Positions 12,827-24,943 of a stretch of DNA of 64,000 bases are shown one piece after another (the stretch's first letter is position 1; every line of letters starts with the position of its first letter). The notes under the pieces are model-generated. The model searched no databases. It was not told the DNA's origin and saw only the letters and a list, made by a program, of their open reading frames with translations. Both the position numbers and the translations under genes were made by a program. Origin of the DNA: Silene conica (taxonomy: Eukaryota; Streptophyta; Magnoliopsida; Caryophyllales; Caryophyllaceae); the NCBI GenBank assembly GCA_029255685.2, contig CM055314.2:39128790-39192789 (forward strand), given 5' to 3'.

Positions 12827-12997
12827 CGGTGCGGAGTTATTTGGTGTTGGATCGTGCGGAGTTTATTTGGTGTTGGATCGGTGCGGAGTTTATATGGTGA
12901 TGGATCGGTGCGGAGTTTATATGGTGTTGGATCGGTGCGGAGTTTATATGGTGTTGAATCGGTGCGGAGTTATTTGGCGATGGATCGGTGCGGAGTA
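12827..12997 (+). repeat. 27-bp minisatellite in the LTR of E
   Basis: About seven tandem units containing GGATCGGTGCGGAGTTTAT, mostly 27 bp apart, with small variants at both edges. It lies in the LTR's 3' third, a place where an analogous tandem array also occurs in solo LTR C. Confidence 0.9.
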
Positions 12998-13865
12998 TAT
13001 TATATTGTTGGTATATTTATTTCTTTTTCCCTACTCAACCTCGTGGTTGACCCTGTGTATTCGTGATCACCTGTGATGAACCAATTTATTGGGGAGCAGA
13101 TTGACAGGTGGCTGAGACTAAGGGGGAGCTATGGGAGAAAGAGCTTGGATCCGGACCAGACTAGAGTCTAGATCACCTTAGTCAGTTTAGCAAGAGTTGT
13201 ACCTTCCTTTTTTTTGTTAAGACTTTCGGATACAGTTGTAAGAACATGTTATGAGTTTAATTTTAATTAAAGTACTGTTTATCTTTCCTTTGTATCTACT
13301 GCCTCGGGAAACCGAGATGGTATCACCTTTATTTATCTGAGGAGTCCTAGTACAGGCCCTTAAATAAATCGGGGTGTTACAAGATGGTTGATAACTTTTC
13401 CTCTTAATTGAGTTCTAAACTTAATTTGATTTTGATTTGATTTGAATTGGGTATCCTATACCTATTCGGTTTCAATGGTGTTACATTGAAATTTGACAAT
13501 CAGTTCTATTTTATGTTTAAGATTTGCAAGTGTTAAACTAAACATGAACATAATAATAAAATCGATAGTGACTTGGGTTGAAAACCAAGTCACTACATTA
13601 TCCAAAATACAACAAATTGTTCAAGGATTGCCCTTTCCTCGTCCAACAAGGAAATAAAACACAGGCTTTAAATTGTTCATACAACACTTGAAATACTAGC
13701 AAAATAAGTGAAAAACAAAGCTCCTTGATCATCCGAGTGGAGCTACTCTAAGTTCCCTTGATCCATCAAGCTTGTTTCTCCTTTCCCTTATCTTTGCTTT
13801 CATGCCCTAATTCAAGTAAGAAGAGCATTCATATCACAACTTGTATCATAATACATTAGTTGAGA

Positions 13866-14777
13866 TTAACATAAAATCGGGATAGTTATCGTACCAACTG
13901 GAAGAATCTTCCCAGCTTTGAGATCGCTGAGATACTTGAAACAGTTCCTCTTCCAATGTCCTTTGCCATTGCAGTAAAAGCATTTGGCCCCTTGATGAGG
14001 GCTCTTCTTGGATTTGGAGGTGCTTGCCTCAGAAGACACTTTCTTTGAACCTTTGGAAGGTTGCTTCCCCTTTGCCTTACCCTTCCTTTTGAACTTTCCT
14101 TTGCTCTTAACATTAATGTTGAGCACATCCTTAGGGGCACTAACATTTAGGCCCATATCCCTTTCAGCTTGCACGATCATATTGTGCAATTCATCGAGAG
14201 AGATGTCTTGGTTCCTCATGTTGAAATTCACCCGGAATTGTACATAATTTTTCACCTTAGACAAGGAGTGGAGGATTCTGTCAATCACTAGTTCCTTAGG
14301 AATGTCCACTTGATTCATCCTTAGGGTTTCTACATGCTCAATTAACTTGAGCACATGTAGGCTAACCTTTTGCCCCTCCTTAAGGTTGAGATCAAAGAAG
14401 GCCGACGCTGCTTCGTATTGGACGATTCTCGAAGCCTTTGAGGACATAGTCACAAGCCTGGAGTAGATCTCATAGGCCGTGCCAATCTTTATGGCACTCC
14501 TTTGGAGTTCTGGCTCCATCGAGAAGATCAAAACATTTTTGATTGCCGCAGACTCCTTCTGATAAGTATCATAAGGTCGTCTTGCCGCGGCGGTGGCATT
14601 TTCTGCAGGTTCGGGAGGTGATGCTTCGATGAGGAATTCGGTCTTACCGTCACCCTGTGCTGCCAACAACAGTTGGGCATCCCAATCGGCAAAGTTTGCC
14701 CCATTCTTTTCTAGCTTACAACGATCCATGAAGGAACGTAACCATGAAGTGTTCGTAGTAGTGGTGGATGCGGTCAT
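13866..14777 (-). CDS. Ty1/copia gag polyprotein of element D
   Basis: A 303-residue nucleocapsid-type Gag. The start is chosen at MTASTTTTNTSWLRSFMDRC because the gag proteins of A and B begin at the same point; 13 further residues are open upstream. The central part is the retrotran_gag_2/UBN2-type region (EPELQRSAIKIGTAYEIYSRL, QYEAASAFFDL). A Lys-rich linker leads to one zinc knuckle, CFYCNGKGHWKRNC (C-X2-C-X4-H-X4-C). Gag packages the element's RNA in virus-like particles. The frame looks whole. A second conserved block (element strand GKEK-rich) lies at 13806-13766 beyond the stop. Confidence 0.88.
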   Translation of the reverse strand: MTASTTTTNTSWLRSFMDRCKLEKNGANFADWDAQLLLAAQGDGKTEFLIEASPPEPAENATAAARRPYDTYQKESAAIKNVLIFSMEPELQRSAIKIGTAYEIYSRLVTMSSKASRIVQYEAASAFFDLNLKEGQKVSLHVLKLIEHVETLRMNQVDIPKELVIDRILHSLSKVKNYVQFRVNFNMRNQDISLDELHNMIVQAERDMGLNVSAPKDVLNINVKSKGKFKRKGKAKGKQPSKGSKKVSSEASTSKSKKSPHQGAKCFYCNGKGHWKRNCFKYLSDLKAGKILPVGTITIPILC

Positions 14778-17101
14778 GATTGATTTTGATATGAAGACTT
14801 GACTACAAAATTTCAAACATATGAAGAGATTTAAATGCTAATTGTTTTAATTTTCATTTTAACTTGTAAATATTTTTATCAAGTTGATGCATCTATAAAA
14901 TGACCTCTATCCAATTTTATAAATGATTCCAAGACCCAAACCCATACCTTTGAAATCGTGAACCACTGGAACTCCGACCCAATGATATGGTTTGGTGGGT
15001 TAAAATAAACCGGTTCTACCATAGAACTCTTGGTCGATGACAAATCATAATTCATTCATCTTAGCCCGGAACACATTGACCACTGGTCCTCTACACTTCC
15101 GTTGAGTACAAACCAAATTTCAATTGCATCGAGATGCGATCCGCCCCCTGGACTGAATCCACCTCATTGCCCCACTTATCCTACGTAATGGGGTTCGTAC
15201 TGCCCACTGGACTAGCACCACCCCACGAAATAGAAGCTCATGGGTTCTACTATTTGGTAAGGCTAATTCTCAATTGTTTTTGTTTAATATAGAGGTTTTG
15301 TCAATTTATTATCTATCTCCTTTAAGCGAATTAAATCGGTGAACTCGATAATTATAATTGACACGGTCGTTTTTAACGATCTAAACTAATATGCATGTTT
15401 ATGCCGATTTGGCTTATGCATGCAAACATATTAATAATGCAAAAATAAAAGCAATAAAGCAATAAAATCCTAGTATGGCCTTCCTAGTAATAGTAAAAAA
15501 TAATTTAAATTACAAACCCGTGATACGAGATCACATAAATTACAACCGAATCAATATTCCCTTTCATTACGGGTAATATTGATTAAAACTAAGGCCATAC
15601 TAAGAAAAATTACATAATTCCAAATTATATAAAGACATTCAAATATGACATTCATATTAAATAAAATGCAATAATAAAATATGTATGCACATGCTCAATT
15701 TTTAATTCCAAATCGCCTTATGGGAGCAAATATCTCATATTTGTTTACGGTTTTTACGGATACGCGCGATTTTAACTATTAAAATCATCAAAATTAGATA
15801 AATCTAATTTATGTCCAAGTTAATCATCCTAACTTACTTTAGGAATCAATGTTTAGTCTCTACTAATATTTGATCATGATTTAACTTGATTTTGCATTAT
15901 TGTTCATAAATTACTTGTATTTTCGGGAAAAATAAACAAAATATGGCCAAATGAGTCAATAAGCTTCGAAATTTAAAATTCAAGAATTTTAAACTTTCTG
16001 GAAATTTTCTAAAAATTCAGAAATTATTAAAATGGTCTTTTGCAAATATATATGGTTTATTTCTTAAATAAATCCTATAAAAGCCGTTTTTATGGTTAAA
16101 AATCCGATTTAAATTATAAAAACTTGCAATAATTTGCCATAAATTTTTAGTCATCCTAAAATACATATTAGAATCTGAAATTGACCAAAAATTACAGACC
16201 ATACTCGAAAATTTTATTTTCGACTCATAAATCATGATTATTGGCTAATTAACTCATTAAAATTAATAATCATAAAAACAGAAACCTTTTGATATCCAAC
16301 TTTTAGATCTGATGTTCCTATTATATAAGATATCCATGGGTAAAATTTTATGCCATAATATTAAGATTAACTATTTTTAACACAATAAGTCACTATTTAT
16401 CCGATTTTAACTATTAAAATCATAAATCATGCGTCACTTGAGAATAAATTCCCAAAATTTATATACATTCTGTAAATATTGCATGTGACATTGTGTAAAA
16501 TTTTTATGGCAAAATTCCAAATATAACTATTAAAGTCGAATTTGAGTCACTATTAATACGATTTTTACTATAAAAATCATTAATCATGCAAAATAAATCC
16601 AATACATCCGAAAATTTATACAGGTATTTTATATATTGCATGTGACTTCTCATAAAATTTTTAAGGTCAAATTCGAAATATAACCTTTTATACCCATTTT
16701 AACTCATATTATGACTATTTATCTCATAAAATTCATAATCCATGCATATTAACTCCATTTCTTACGAAATATCATATACAATAAACTAAATATGCATGTG
16801 AGAACATATCAAAAAATCTCGGCCAGAAACTATTTCTAACTATTTTTCCCATTAACTGTTTGTTTAAACCGATTTAAACTACAAAAATACAAATAAATAT
16901 GAAAATGAACAATAAAAATCCATAAAATTATTTTTATGTCCTAAAACCATTTTAGAAACAAAAACTTTAACAGGCAAAATTATTTTGTGATTTATCATAA
17001 TAAACACAAAATTTTCGAAAAAATCGAAATACATATGTTAATCCGTTTTTAACATAAATCATGAATCCGATCATGCATGCAACAACCGTAATACTCTGGT
17101 T
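14778..17101. other. Leader region of element D, non-coding
   Basis: About 2.3 kb of AT-rich DNA between the LTR and gag on the minus strand, without a gene. Comparable 2 to 2.4 kb leaders are present in A and B. The degenerate primer-binding site lies at about 17085-17100. Confidence 0.6.
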
Positions 17102-18393
17102 TGGAAACCGAGGTTCCTTATTTTGTACTCATATCTAATGTGAGTTTTGTTTCTTTAAGTTTAGGTTATAAAACTTAATAAGATCTTATGCATGCATGAT
17201 GATATCATAAGATGTGATAGTCCTTACATTGGTTTTAGAAGATTTATACTCAATAATCACCTATTATTTGAGTCTTCAAAACCCGAAATCCTCTTGTAAC
17301 GATCTAACAAAAATCGTCTCCTAAAGGTGCGTATCAAGGACCCAATCTCAAACTAATACAAATTTTGTTACTAGAAAATAAGTATTAGTATACTAGAAAT
17401 AATAATAATATTACTCTTATAATATTACTAATATGGAAATAATTATTTTCTTATAAAACTATTTTACTTAAGAAAATGGAGAATGGAGTTTGTAGTATGA
17501 GTGTGTTAGTGAATAATAATGCATTCACCATCTAACATCAAGTTATGTGTAGTGTAAGTGTATTGAAGTATATAAGGAGCAACAAGAGCTTGCTTGCTCT
17601 TGTCTTGGCCGGCCTAAACATGCCTTTTAAGGCCAATGCATGCTCTTCTAGCTCTTACACAAAAGTATGCAAGATACCTTACAAATTCTTACACCCTTAC
17701 ACATCCACTTACACACACAATCACTTTTCACACACTCAACCCACATACTACACTTATACACAGCTGAAAATGGGTCTAAAATGGACCCATTTTATCTTTG
17801 TCAATTGTGTTAAATTGTAACATGTCACATATGTTGCATAACACATGACCCTATTTGTTAATTATGCAATTTTAACTATTAAAATTCATAATCTACAAAT
17901 TTATTAAATTTCAATAATTATATTAACAATTCGAAATTATTTATTGTATAAAATGTAATATCATAATTTTAATTACAACTCTTTGTAATTTTATGATCAA
18001 CCGTGTTCATTCTCAATTTAATCGTTTCCCAAACGAATAAATAAAACCGAGTAATAAAACAATTTTATTACTTTGACTTTTATTATTATTATAATCCCAT
18101 TATAAAATATTCGTCATATAAAATTATTTCCAAAATTTCTAGTTATTAATTAACTTGTATCCAATACAATATTAATTAATTATTCCATTGAGACGGAATT
18201 CCCTAAAGATATGACCTTAAGGGATCAACTGATCACCACCATCATATGACGATAATGTCAAACTCTAGAGAGCCAATCATTATCGGTAAATGTTGATCAG
18301 TCGACTTTTAAAGAGCAACACTCCCAGTTGTGTTTCATTCAAATGAGTTTTAATTATGTCAACACACTATTGTCGAGGACACTTCCTCCAACA
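17102..18393 (-). repeat. 5' LTR of element D
   Basis: On the minus strand it starts TGTTGGAGGAAGTGTCCTCGACAATAG, the shared start of the copia LTRs in this window, and ends in TTTCCA next to the primer site, about 1,292 bp. It contains the paired-stem module at 18225-18304. The left edge is less certain than the right. Confidence 0.72.
18225..18304 (-). promoter_or_regulatory. Conserved double-stem LTR module (D)
   Basis: Outer arms TCGACTGATCA / TGATCAGTTGA pair with one G-T wobble. Inner arms CGATAATG / CATTATCG pair perfectly. The loop keeps ATTGGCT and GTTTGACATTA. Confidence 0.7.
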
Positions 18394-19168
18394 AGAAAGA
18401 AAGAACAAAAAGAGAAAAGAAAAGAACCAAAAAATCAGAAAAAGAAAAACTGAAAAAAATCGAAAAATCACTGCGTGTCAGTCGACCGACCGTATCACCT
18501 GGTCGGTCGACCAACTGACAGAAGCAGGAACTCAAAGTCGTTTAGAAAATACCTTTGCTTGATATCTTATCACTCCTGCACTTCATTCAAAATAATTGGG
18601 AGTCATTTCCTTAAAATTATGTGAGATTTGTGCTACAAAATAGCACTTTCATAATGTTGAAAGTCGTGAAATATGTTGTTGGAACCCGGTTTTGCTAGCT
18701 TGGCTATTAACCCCACTTGTCCAAAAACATCTCAACCTCTTTTACCCTTCACCTCACATATTCTTCATTACCTCAAAGCATGTGTCAAGTCACTTAATGA
18801 GTATGTATACGCACGGTTGTAGAGTTCTTTTTCATGTTAGATTGCAGGCATGTCTTCATGGGTCGGAGTTAGCTAGGTGAGTGTCTTTACAATATACTTC
18901 TTCCTATCTTTTAAATACACTCACCCTTTGCTTAATATGTGATTTGAGCGGCCCGCGAGAGTCCATGGTAAAAAAGTCTCTATAGTCAATAGATTTGCAA
19001 GTTTGACAACTTTATAATTCGTTTGCATGATTCATTTACTTTTGCCTTGTTGACATTGCATTAAATCGGTTTAGGCTAACATGTAAATTTCGCTCTGAGA
19101 GTGAAATCGTTCCACTAGTTTAAGATCGAATCTAATTCTAGGGCAAGCAAGGTTTGGTTTGGGGAATT
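18394..19168 (+). other. 3' non-coding interior of element F
   Basis: This matches the 3' interior of M (about 49030-49815) and, in reverse, of H (53742-54520). It opens with a purine-rich AAAGAAAAG tract, followed by one 33-bp bipartite unit. No gene is seen. Confidence 0.75.
18480..18512. promoter_or_regulatory. 33-bp bipartite unit, F interior
   Basis: AGTCGACCGACC, 9 bases, then GGTCGGTCGACC. The two 12-mers face each other, and flanking CTGTCAG/CTGACAG extends the inverted repeat. Confidence 0.85.
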
Positions 19169-19443
19169 TGATGCGTGTCTATTTTATGATGTTTTCCATC
19201 TATTTTTACACGCATTTTAGAGCTCATTTACGCGTTTTAGCCTTTATTCCCAACATTTGTCTACTTTTTATGCTATTTTGCAGAATTATGCGGAAAATAG
19301 GCGATTTCAGGCCAAATGCTACCCTCGAGAATTTTGCATAACCAAAGGGACTAAGGAATGAGGAGGGAACGACATCCAACGCGCAAATCAAGGACCATAA
19401 GACCAACTTAAGAGGATTTTACAAGCTGACACTCAGGAAAACC

Positions 19444-19577
19444 GGTCGACCGAACGAGTACCCTGGTCGGTCGACCAACGTAGCTGACATGTCAAGTTCA
19501 GATTTCCAATTTCGAAGACAGAAAAACCCATAGGCCCGATAATCGGTCGAACGACCGAGACCCCTGGTCGGTCGACC
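19444..19577. promoter_or_regulatory. Two 33-bp bipartite units, LTR of F
   Basis: Units at 19444-19476 and 19545-19577. Each is a 12-mer of GGTCG-NN-CGACC type, 9 bases, then GGTCGGTCGACC. One half-site in each unit has a single change. Confidence 0.85.
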
Positions 19578-20099
19578 ACAGCGCAGACTTCAGAAAACTC
19601 GCAAAGCCCACACTTGATTAGGTTAAAGAAGAAGCTCTTTTGTTTTTCTTATAAAAGGCCTTATCCGTGATTAGGCTAAGGACATCAGATTATCTACCTT
19701 CTAATCTCTTTAATTTAGTTCTGAATTTTCCACAAACTTTCTGTAATTCAATTCCGCTTTAGTTTTAGAATAATTAGCATTGTTCTTAGTTCATTCATTC
19801 AAACAGTTCATTCCACGCAATTCAATAAGCTTTCCTTTCTGCCCTAATTCCTTTACTCGGTAATTCCTATATACAATCAGTTTTTATTGTTTTTTTTCAT
19901 AAGATTGCTAGTATTCGGTTAGTTAGAATCCCGAAACCTTGTTGATAATTGCATGCTTATCGTATTGATTGCTATGAATTCCGTTTTTATAATCGTTATT
20001 TATGTTCTTATTGTTTCTATGAGTAGCTAAACTCACATGTTATGATGTAGGCGAATATTTGCGTAGATGGTATAAATCAGACGACCTGTAGCAGACTCT

Positions 20100-20174
20100 G
20101 GTCGGCCGACCGGCTTAACTGGTCGGTCGACTAGGGTCGTTGGTCGATCGACTGAAGTAGTCGGCCGGTCGACC
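20100..20174. promoter_or_regulatory. Four half-sites at 21-bp spacing, LTR of F
   Basis: Four 12-mers (centres GC, GT, AT, GT) at 20100, 20121, 20142 and 20163. All three gaps are 9 bases, so the centres repeat every 21 bp. Confidence 0.85.
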
Positions 20175-20732
20175 AATGCCGCGTATGTTGAGACCTCTTT
20201 TGCTTCGTTAATTATAATACCCTATGACGAGACCGAAAGGAGACTTATAGGATGTTAGTAATGACTCACCCAAGATTGAAAGATACGGGAAGGGCATTGG
20301 TTAACATTTTAAGACGGCTAGCTTACTAAGACTGAAAGGTATGTGACCTAGACTTTAGGAATCACCCTTATTGTTGACACCCAATATTTGTGAGACCTAG
20401 GAACTAATAGCATAGGCCGAAAGGAGCTATTAGGTAACATGGACCGAGAGGATTTGTTACACCCCTTACGCGACTGCAATACATGTTAGACTTTATACCA
20501 TTGTAGCTTTTATGAACCAGTCATCCTAACATCTTTTTACCATTAGTTTTAATCATATCTTGTTTCAGTTTTATCTTGCCTTTAATTTTTATTAGACTTT
20601 AGTGACAACCAATCAATCATAAACCCCCAACTTGTTACCTTAATGTTGGGAAATGTGTCCTCAACAATAGTGCGATCACGTAATTAAATCTCATAACGAG
20701 AATGCGCAAGGGATGATACGATTTTATATTAG

Positions 20733-20812
20733 TCAACTGACCAACATTAATCGGTAATGATTGGCTAGCTAGAGTTTGACATTACTGTCGTATGACGGTG
20801 GTGGTCAGTTGA
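20733..20812 (+). promoter_or_regulatory. Conserved double-stem LTR module (A, 5')
   Basis: Outer arms TCAACTGACCA / TGGTCAGTTGA are perfect complements. Inner arms CGGTAATG / CATTACTG pair with one G-T wobble. Confidence 0.75.
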
Positions 20813-21012
20813 TCCCTTTAGGTCACACCTTTAGGACAATTTCCTTAATCGATAAAAATGATCAAATGTATATTGATACGATTTGCTCATATTCCTTAAA
20901 CTCGTGTATCGAGAAATTAGAGGTTAAATCTTAATGTAAGATTTATGTTTAAAATTGAAATGTGTCAATTGTTAAACATTAAACGATATTTTATAATATC
21001 GTAATTAGAATG

Positions 21013-24000
21013 TGTAAAACCCCTCGCGAAAGCGGAAAAGTGAACATACAAACATGCCAAAAAATCAGCGGAATTAAAACTTTTTACATAACTAAACATG
21101 CGAGGTGTTTTAACAAACTAAACATGCGGAAGATAAAAACATAGATAAGTATATAAGTGCGATACAAAAGCAGCCCGGGATAGCATATCCCTACAGGCAC
21201 AAAATACTGAAACATAAGTCTAAGGTCTAGCTACACGATAAGGTAAAAGTCAACGATGAAGGATCATCGCTCGCTAGCCTCAACGTAACCCCCTGCAAAA
21301 CAGCCTCATGTACCTACACACATATAACATGTGCGCCACAGTCAGTGGGGAGTGACTAGAGTGCTCCTAGCCACCTATTGTCAATAACATGTAACACGTA
21401 AAACATCCAACATACTCCGACATTTATAACATGTGAAACATATATAACAATAACTCATCTTTCATAACATCATGCAATACTGTGCAAAGGCTCTCAACCA
21501 ACTTCGGAAACTATTTGGAAGGAGAGACGGTTTCCCTTCCGGTTGCCCGGCCGGGGGGTCTTTCAATCCAAACCATTTACGAAACTAGGCCAAGAGTCGT
21601 CAATATCAACATACATATCTGACACCGTACCAACTCTAGGCAAGCAGATATCAACAGCAAGTATATAACACTGTACCCCATCCTAGGCAAGTATATACTA
21701 AATTCAGCAATATCAGACCATAACCCCAATCCTAGGCATGGAAGGATACAAATACACACTACAAGGGAAAACTCGTATGGAGACTCCATTATACAACCAC
21801 GGCATAAATACATAGCCTCAGCAAATACAATCCACAAGTATAAACACACCTCAAAATACAAAGGCAAGCAAAGACTGTGACCTAATCCCAATCACAACCC
21901 CAATACAATATACCTCAAAATACAAAGGCAAGCAAAGACGGTGACCTAATCCCAATCACAGCCTCAATACAATACACCTCAAAATACAAAGGCAAGCAGA
22001 ACTGTAACCTAATCCAAATTACAGTTCCACCAAACATACCCCATAATACAAAGGCAACACAAAACTGTGACCTAATCCCAATCACAGCCCTACAACAATA
22101 CACCTCAAAATACAAAGGCAAGCAAAACTGTAACCTAATCCAAATTACAGTTCCACCATAATTTAAGGCATACCAAACTGTGACCTAATCCAAATCACAG
22201 TTCTACAACAACATTTCACATCAAAACTATGACCTAATCCAAATCATAGTCCTACAACTTCGATACTGAACTTACTAAATTCATATCTAAATATGCAACA
22301 ACGTATACTCCAACCAACACTTAATTGACCCCGGGAATTAAGCCGAGGGAGAGCCGGTTTCCCTTTCGGTTGCCCGACCGGGGGGTCTCTATCCTCACTC
22401 TATTCCCGAACTCAATATAGTGCCGCCCGAACCTCGGGGACTTCAAACATGCATAAAATTCATATTATATAACGTATATTCCTTACGGAAATCATTACGC
22501 ATATAAAATAACAAAAGAATCGTAAATTAAATATATAGTTCATTCGCAAAAGAGAAACAAGAACTAATTTAACATTTCATAATATATCCTCATATTGTCT
22601 AAATAAAATTAACATGTGAGAAATTAATATAACAAGTCGTATTTTAATTATTCGGGGAAACCGATTAACTAATTTAATTATTTCGACATGCTTCTAATAA
22701 GACCGTAACCCATTACTAATTCGTAACGATTTCTAACGTATTATATTTAAACGTAAACAAGCTAGCAAGCACGTACGTAAATTAATTAATTCAAGCAGGC
22801 TAGCAAGCACGTACGTAAAATAATATTAAAATAATATTACTAAACTATATTATGAGTAGTACATACGTAGTAGTGATAATATAATAATGTAGTAACATTA
22901 GTTAATATCTGCAATATGACTAACAACATCAGCGACTAATAACGACGCAAGAACAATAGCAGTAGCAGCGTTAATCTACAACAATACAGCGACAGGAACA
23001 ACGGTGATAGTAGTAACCAACAACAAAAACGCATAGTACGAATAGAGGGCAGCAGCAATTAAGGCTGATACCAGCAGCAATTTCAGCAATCAGAACGCAG
23101 AAAACGTAATAAGAGACAACAACTATTGCGACAGAATTTACAACAGACCGCAACAACCTATAAATCTGAAATTAGAACTCTTAAGCCAAAAGAGATAGCA
23201 ATGACAGAAGCAAGTACAAGAATAGCAGTACGCAGCAAATTATACCAATCTGCTTCAAAACAATTAACATACAACAACATAACGAATATGTGACGGATAT
23301 AAATTACTCATAACCTATTAAACATAAAATTCACATCAATTTCACATAAATAACAAGAAATCACATGTCTAATTAATTTAAACAAAGACCGAGCTTTTCT
23401 CATTATCGTCACCTTTTAAGCGGTTTCCTCCAACGATTCTTCGATGATACAAGTATCCTTGTCCAAGTCCTCCAAATTCTCACCTCAAAACAACATAAAA
23501 ATGACAATTAAGGACTATTTTCGAATTAATCTCAAAACAGCCCCAAAAATCGAATTGAACAAATTGAAAATCTAAAGAGATAGAAAGAACGGGTTCGAGG
23601 AGAGGAATGCGTAGGAACAAACCTTGCTTCAAACGGAGGAGAAACGAAGTCGGGATCGGAGTTTTAGTGAAATTGTGAAATGTAACCATGAAGATGAAGG
23701 AGTATTGATTCTTTGTTTTACCTTGAAGAACAAGGATGAGGAAGTGTTAGGAAATAGAAGGGAAGGTTCCCTTACTACTTATTTGGGTCTTATTTGAGTC
23801 GGTTTAGCTAAGTGAGTCGGGATTTAAGTGAATAACTCGAAATTTGATGAAACGAAATGTCAAGTGATTACTTTACTACTTAAGCTTATTAAATATTAAC
23901 TCGGAATTTATGGGTTATTTTCATAAAAATATAGTTTACGAATTAAATAAAATATATTAAATTCCGAAATCACTTTAATTAAATTAAAATAAGGTTTACG

Positions 24001-24018
24001 AAAATATGGAATGTTACA
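21013..24018 (-). mobile_element. Solo LTR C, probably Ty3/gypsy
   Basis: A 3,006-bp insertion in A's 5' LTR, bounded by TGTAAAACCCC and ATGTTACA with target duplication GAATG (21008-21012 and 24019-24023). There is no primer site, purine tract or coding domain, and no internal copy of its own ends, so a solo LTR left by LTR-LTR recombination is the simplest reading. The reverse complement starts TGTAACATTCCATATTTTCG, resembling the starts of LTRs E and K, hence the minus strand and gypsy call. A non-autonomous element of another kind is not excluded. Confidence 0.72.
21848..22260. repeat. Tandem repeats of about 64 bp inside C
   Basis: Five or more diverged units containing CTCAAAATACAAAGGCAAGC and TGACCTAATCCCAATCACAG, with shorter partial units at the right. 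GC-rich look-alike blocks (GGTTTCCC...GGTTGCCCG-CCGGGGGGTCT) flank the array at about 21519-21560 and 22350-22390. Confidence 0.88.
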
Positions 24019-24931
24019 GAATGAATTGAGTTGAAATTAATACAAAGGTTGTAAATCGTATTGACGATAAATGATCATTTTACACTTAGTAATTTCGAAT
24101 TACTTATTAATTAAATAAATATGATTTATTTAACTATGTACAATATTTATATGATAAATATTTATATGTTTTAAATGTACTAAAACATTTTATATCTTAA
24201 TGACATATAAGATGTCACACTTTGTACAAATTGTACATTTTACAAAGTTGTAAAATGAAATCCATTTTATGGATTATGGTAGCCGGTTTTGATGAGGTTA
24301 GTTAAGGGTGTGTTTTGTGTTTATTGATGTATAAAACACAATCATTAAAACTTACCTAGAGAACACTAACCTAGAGCCACCCTAGTGTCTTGAGAAGTCA
24401 AGATGTTCCCCATTGTGGTTCCCTAAGGCCGGCTAGCCTCCTTCCCCATGCCCATGCTTAAGGTAATTGTTATCCTAATAAGATGCATGCTTAATATATA
24501 TAAGATATATAAGCCTCATTCTACCTCTTCTTCTTACCCTAGCCGAAAATTTGCCTAAGTAAGAAGAATATTACAACCTCAAAATATATATTATATGATA
24601 ATAAAATCATACTATTTTGTAGTATTCAAATAACATTCTAATAAGAGAGATTAGAATAAGTTTAAGGAGAAACCGGTTTTGTAACTAGCTTTTCAAGTCT
24701 CGGTTGATTGAGGGGTTGTCTTGGTGCATCCAAAGGAGGTATTCTATTTTGGGTACTTGGAGGATCATCCTTGCTATAATCTTGGACCGTGTGTAAGGGT
24801 TCAATATCTCCTTATTTCCGCATTTTTAGCATGCATAAGATCACTAATAATATGTCAATTAAAGGGTTAATTAAATGATTATGTTAGTATGACTAAAATT
24901 AGTTTATGAGTAACTAATAAAACCCAACAAT

Positions 24932-24943
24932 TGGTATCAGAGC
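24932..24943 (+). other. Primer-binding site of element A
   Basis: TGGTATCAGAGC two bases after the LTR end, complementary to the 3' end of initiator tRNA-Met. Confidence 0.9.

Larger units (their letters stand above)
1..13381 (+). mobile_element. LTR retrotransposon E, 3' portion (Ty3/gypsy-type LTR)
   Basis: The element is represented by interior sequence at 1-806 and 8482-11001 and by a 3' LTR at 11002-13381. A purine-rich tract (AAGGAGGGAAGA) ends just before the LTR, which fixes the plus orientation. The 5' LTR lies outside the window. The visible interior of about 3.3 kb shows no gag, protease, RT or integrase motif, so the element is either a non-coding (LARD-like) derivative or so decayed that coding cannot be seen. 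The CACTA transposon is inserted in the interior. Element D appears cut off exactly where this LTR ends, so E probably inserted into D. The gypsy assignment rests on LTR style and similarity to fragment K only. Confidence 0.6.
11002..13381 (+). repeat. 3' LTR of element E
   Basis: It begins TGTAATACCTCGTATTTT right after a purine tract and ends AATCGGGGTGTTACA, giving the TG...CA ends of an LTR, 2,380 bp. A second start-like string TGTAATATCTCGTATTTT occurs at about 11191. The LTR contains an ATT microsatellite and a 27-bp minisatellite. GC-rich reading frames at 11801-12363 are within the LTR and show no family signature. Confidence 0.75.
13382..18393 (-). mobile_element. Ty1/copia-type gag-only element D, truncated at its 3' side
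   Basis: Minus-strand element: LTR at 17102-18393, then a weak primer site (ACCAGAGTATTAC on the element strand), a long leader, gag (14777-13866), and about 480 bp of 3' non-coding DNA that stops at the end of E's LTR. No pol domain is present, as in A and B. The string TGACTTGGGTTGAAAACCAAGTCA near 13570-13595 recurs after gag in A and B. The element is more diverged from A and B than those are from each other. Confidence 0.8.
19169..20643 (+). repeat. 3' LTR of element F, first part
   Basis: The LTR starts TGATGCGTGTCTATTTTATG after the purine tract. It is interrupted at 20643 by element A (duplicated CTTAA) and resumes at 39873-39993. It carries three groups of bipartite units. Confidence 0.88.
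20644..24929 (+). repeat. 5' LTR of element A (split by C)
   Basis: LTR sequence at 20644-21012 and 24024-24929, interrupted by C with duplicated GAATG. It starts TGTTGGGAAATGTGTCCTC and ends AATAAAACCCAACA. Confidence 0.93.

Noticed and set aside
12803-13076. Reading frames with repeated VRSLYGVGS or CGVYMVLDR motifs
   Set aside because: The repeats are translations of the 27-bp minisatellite. A unit divisible by three keeps any frame open.
21013-24018. Element C as a full retrotransposon
   Set aside because: No second copy of its ends inside, no primer site, no purine tract and no coding domain, so a solo LTR fits better.
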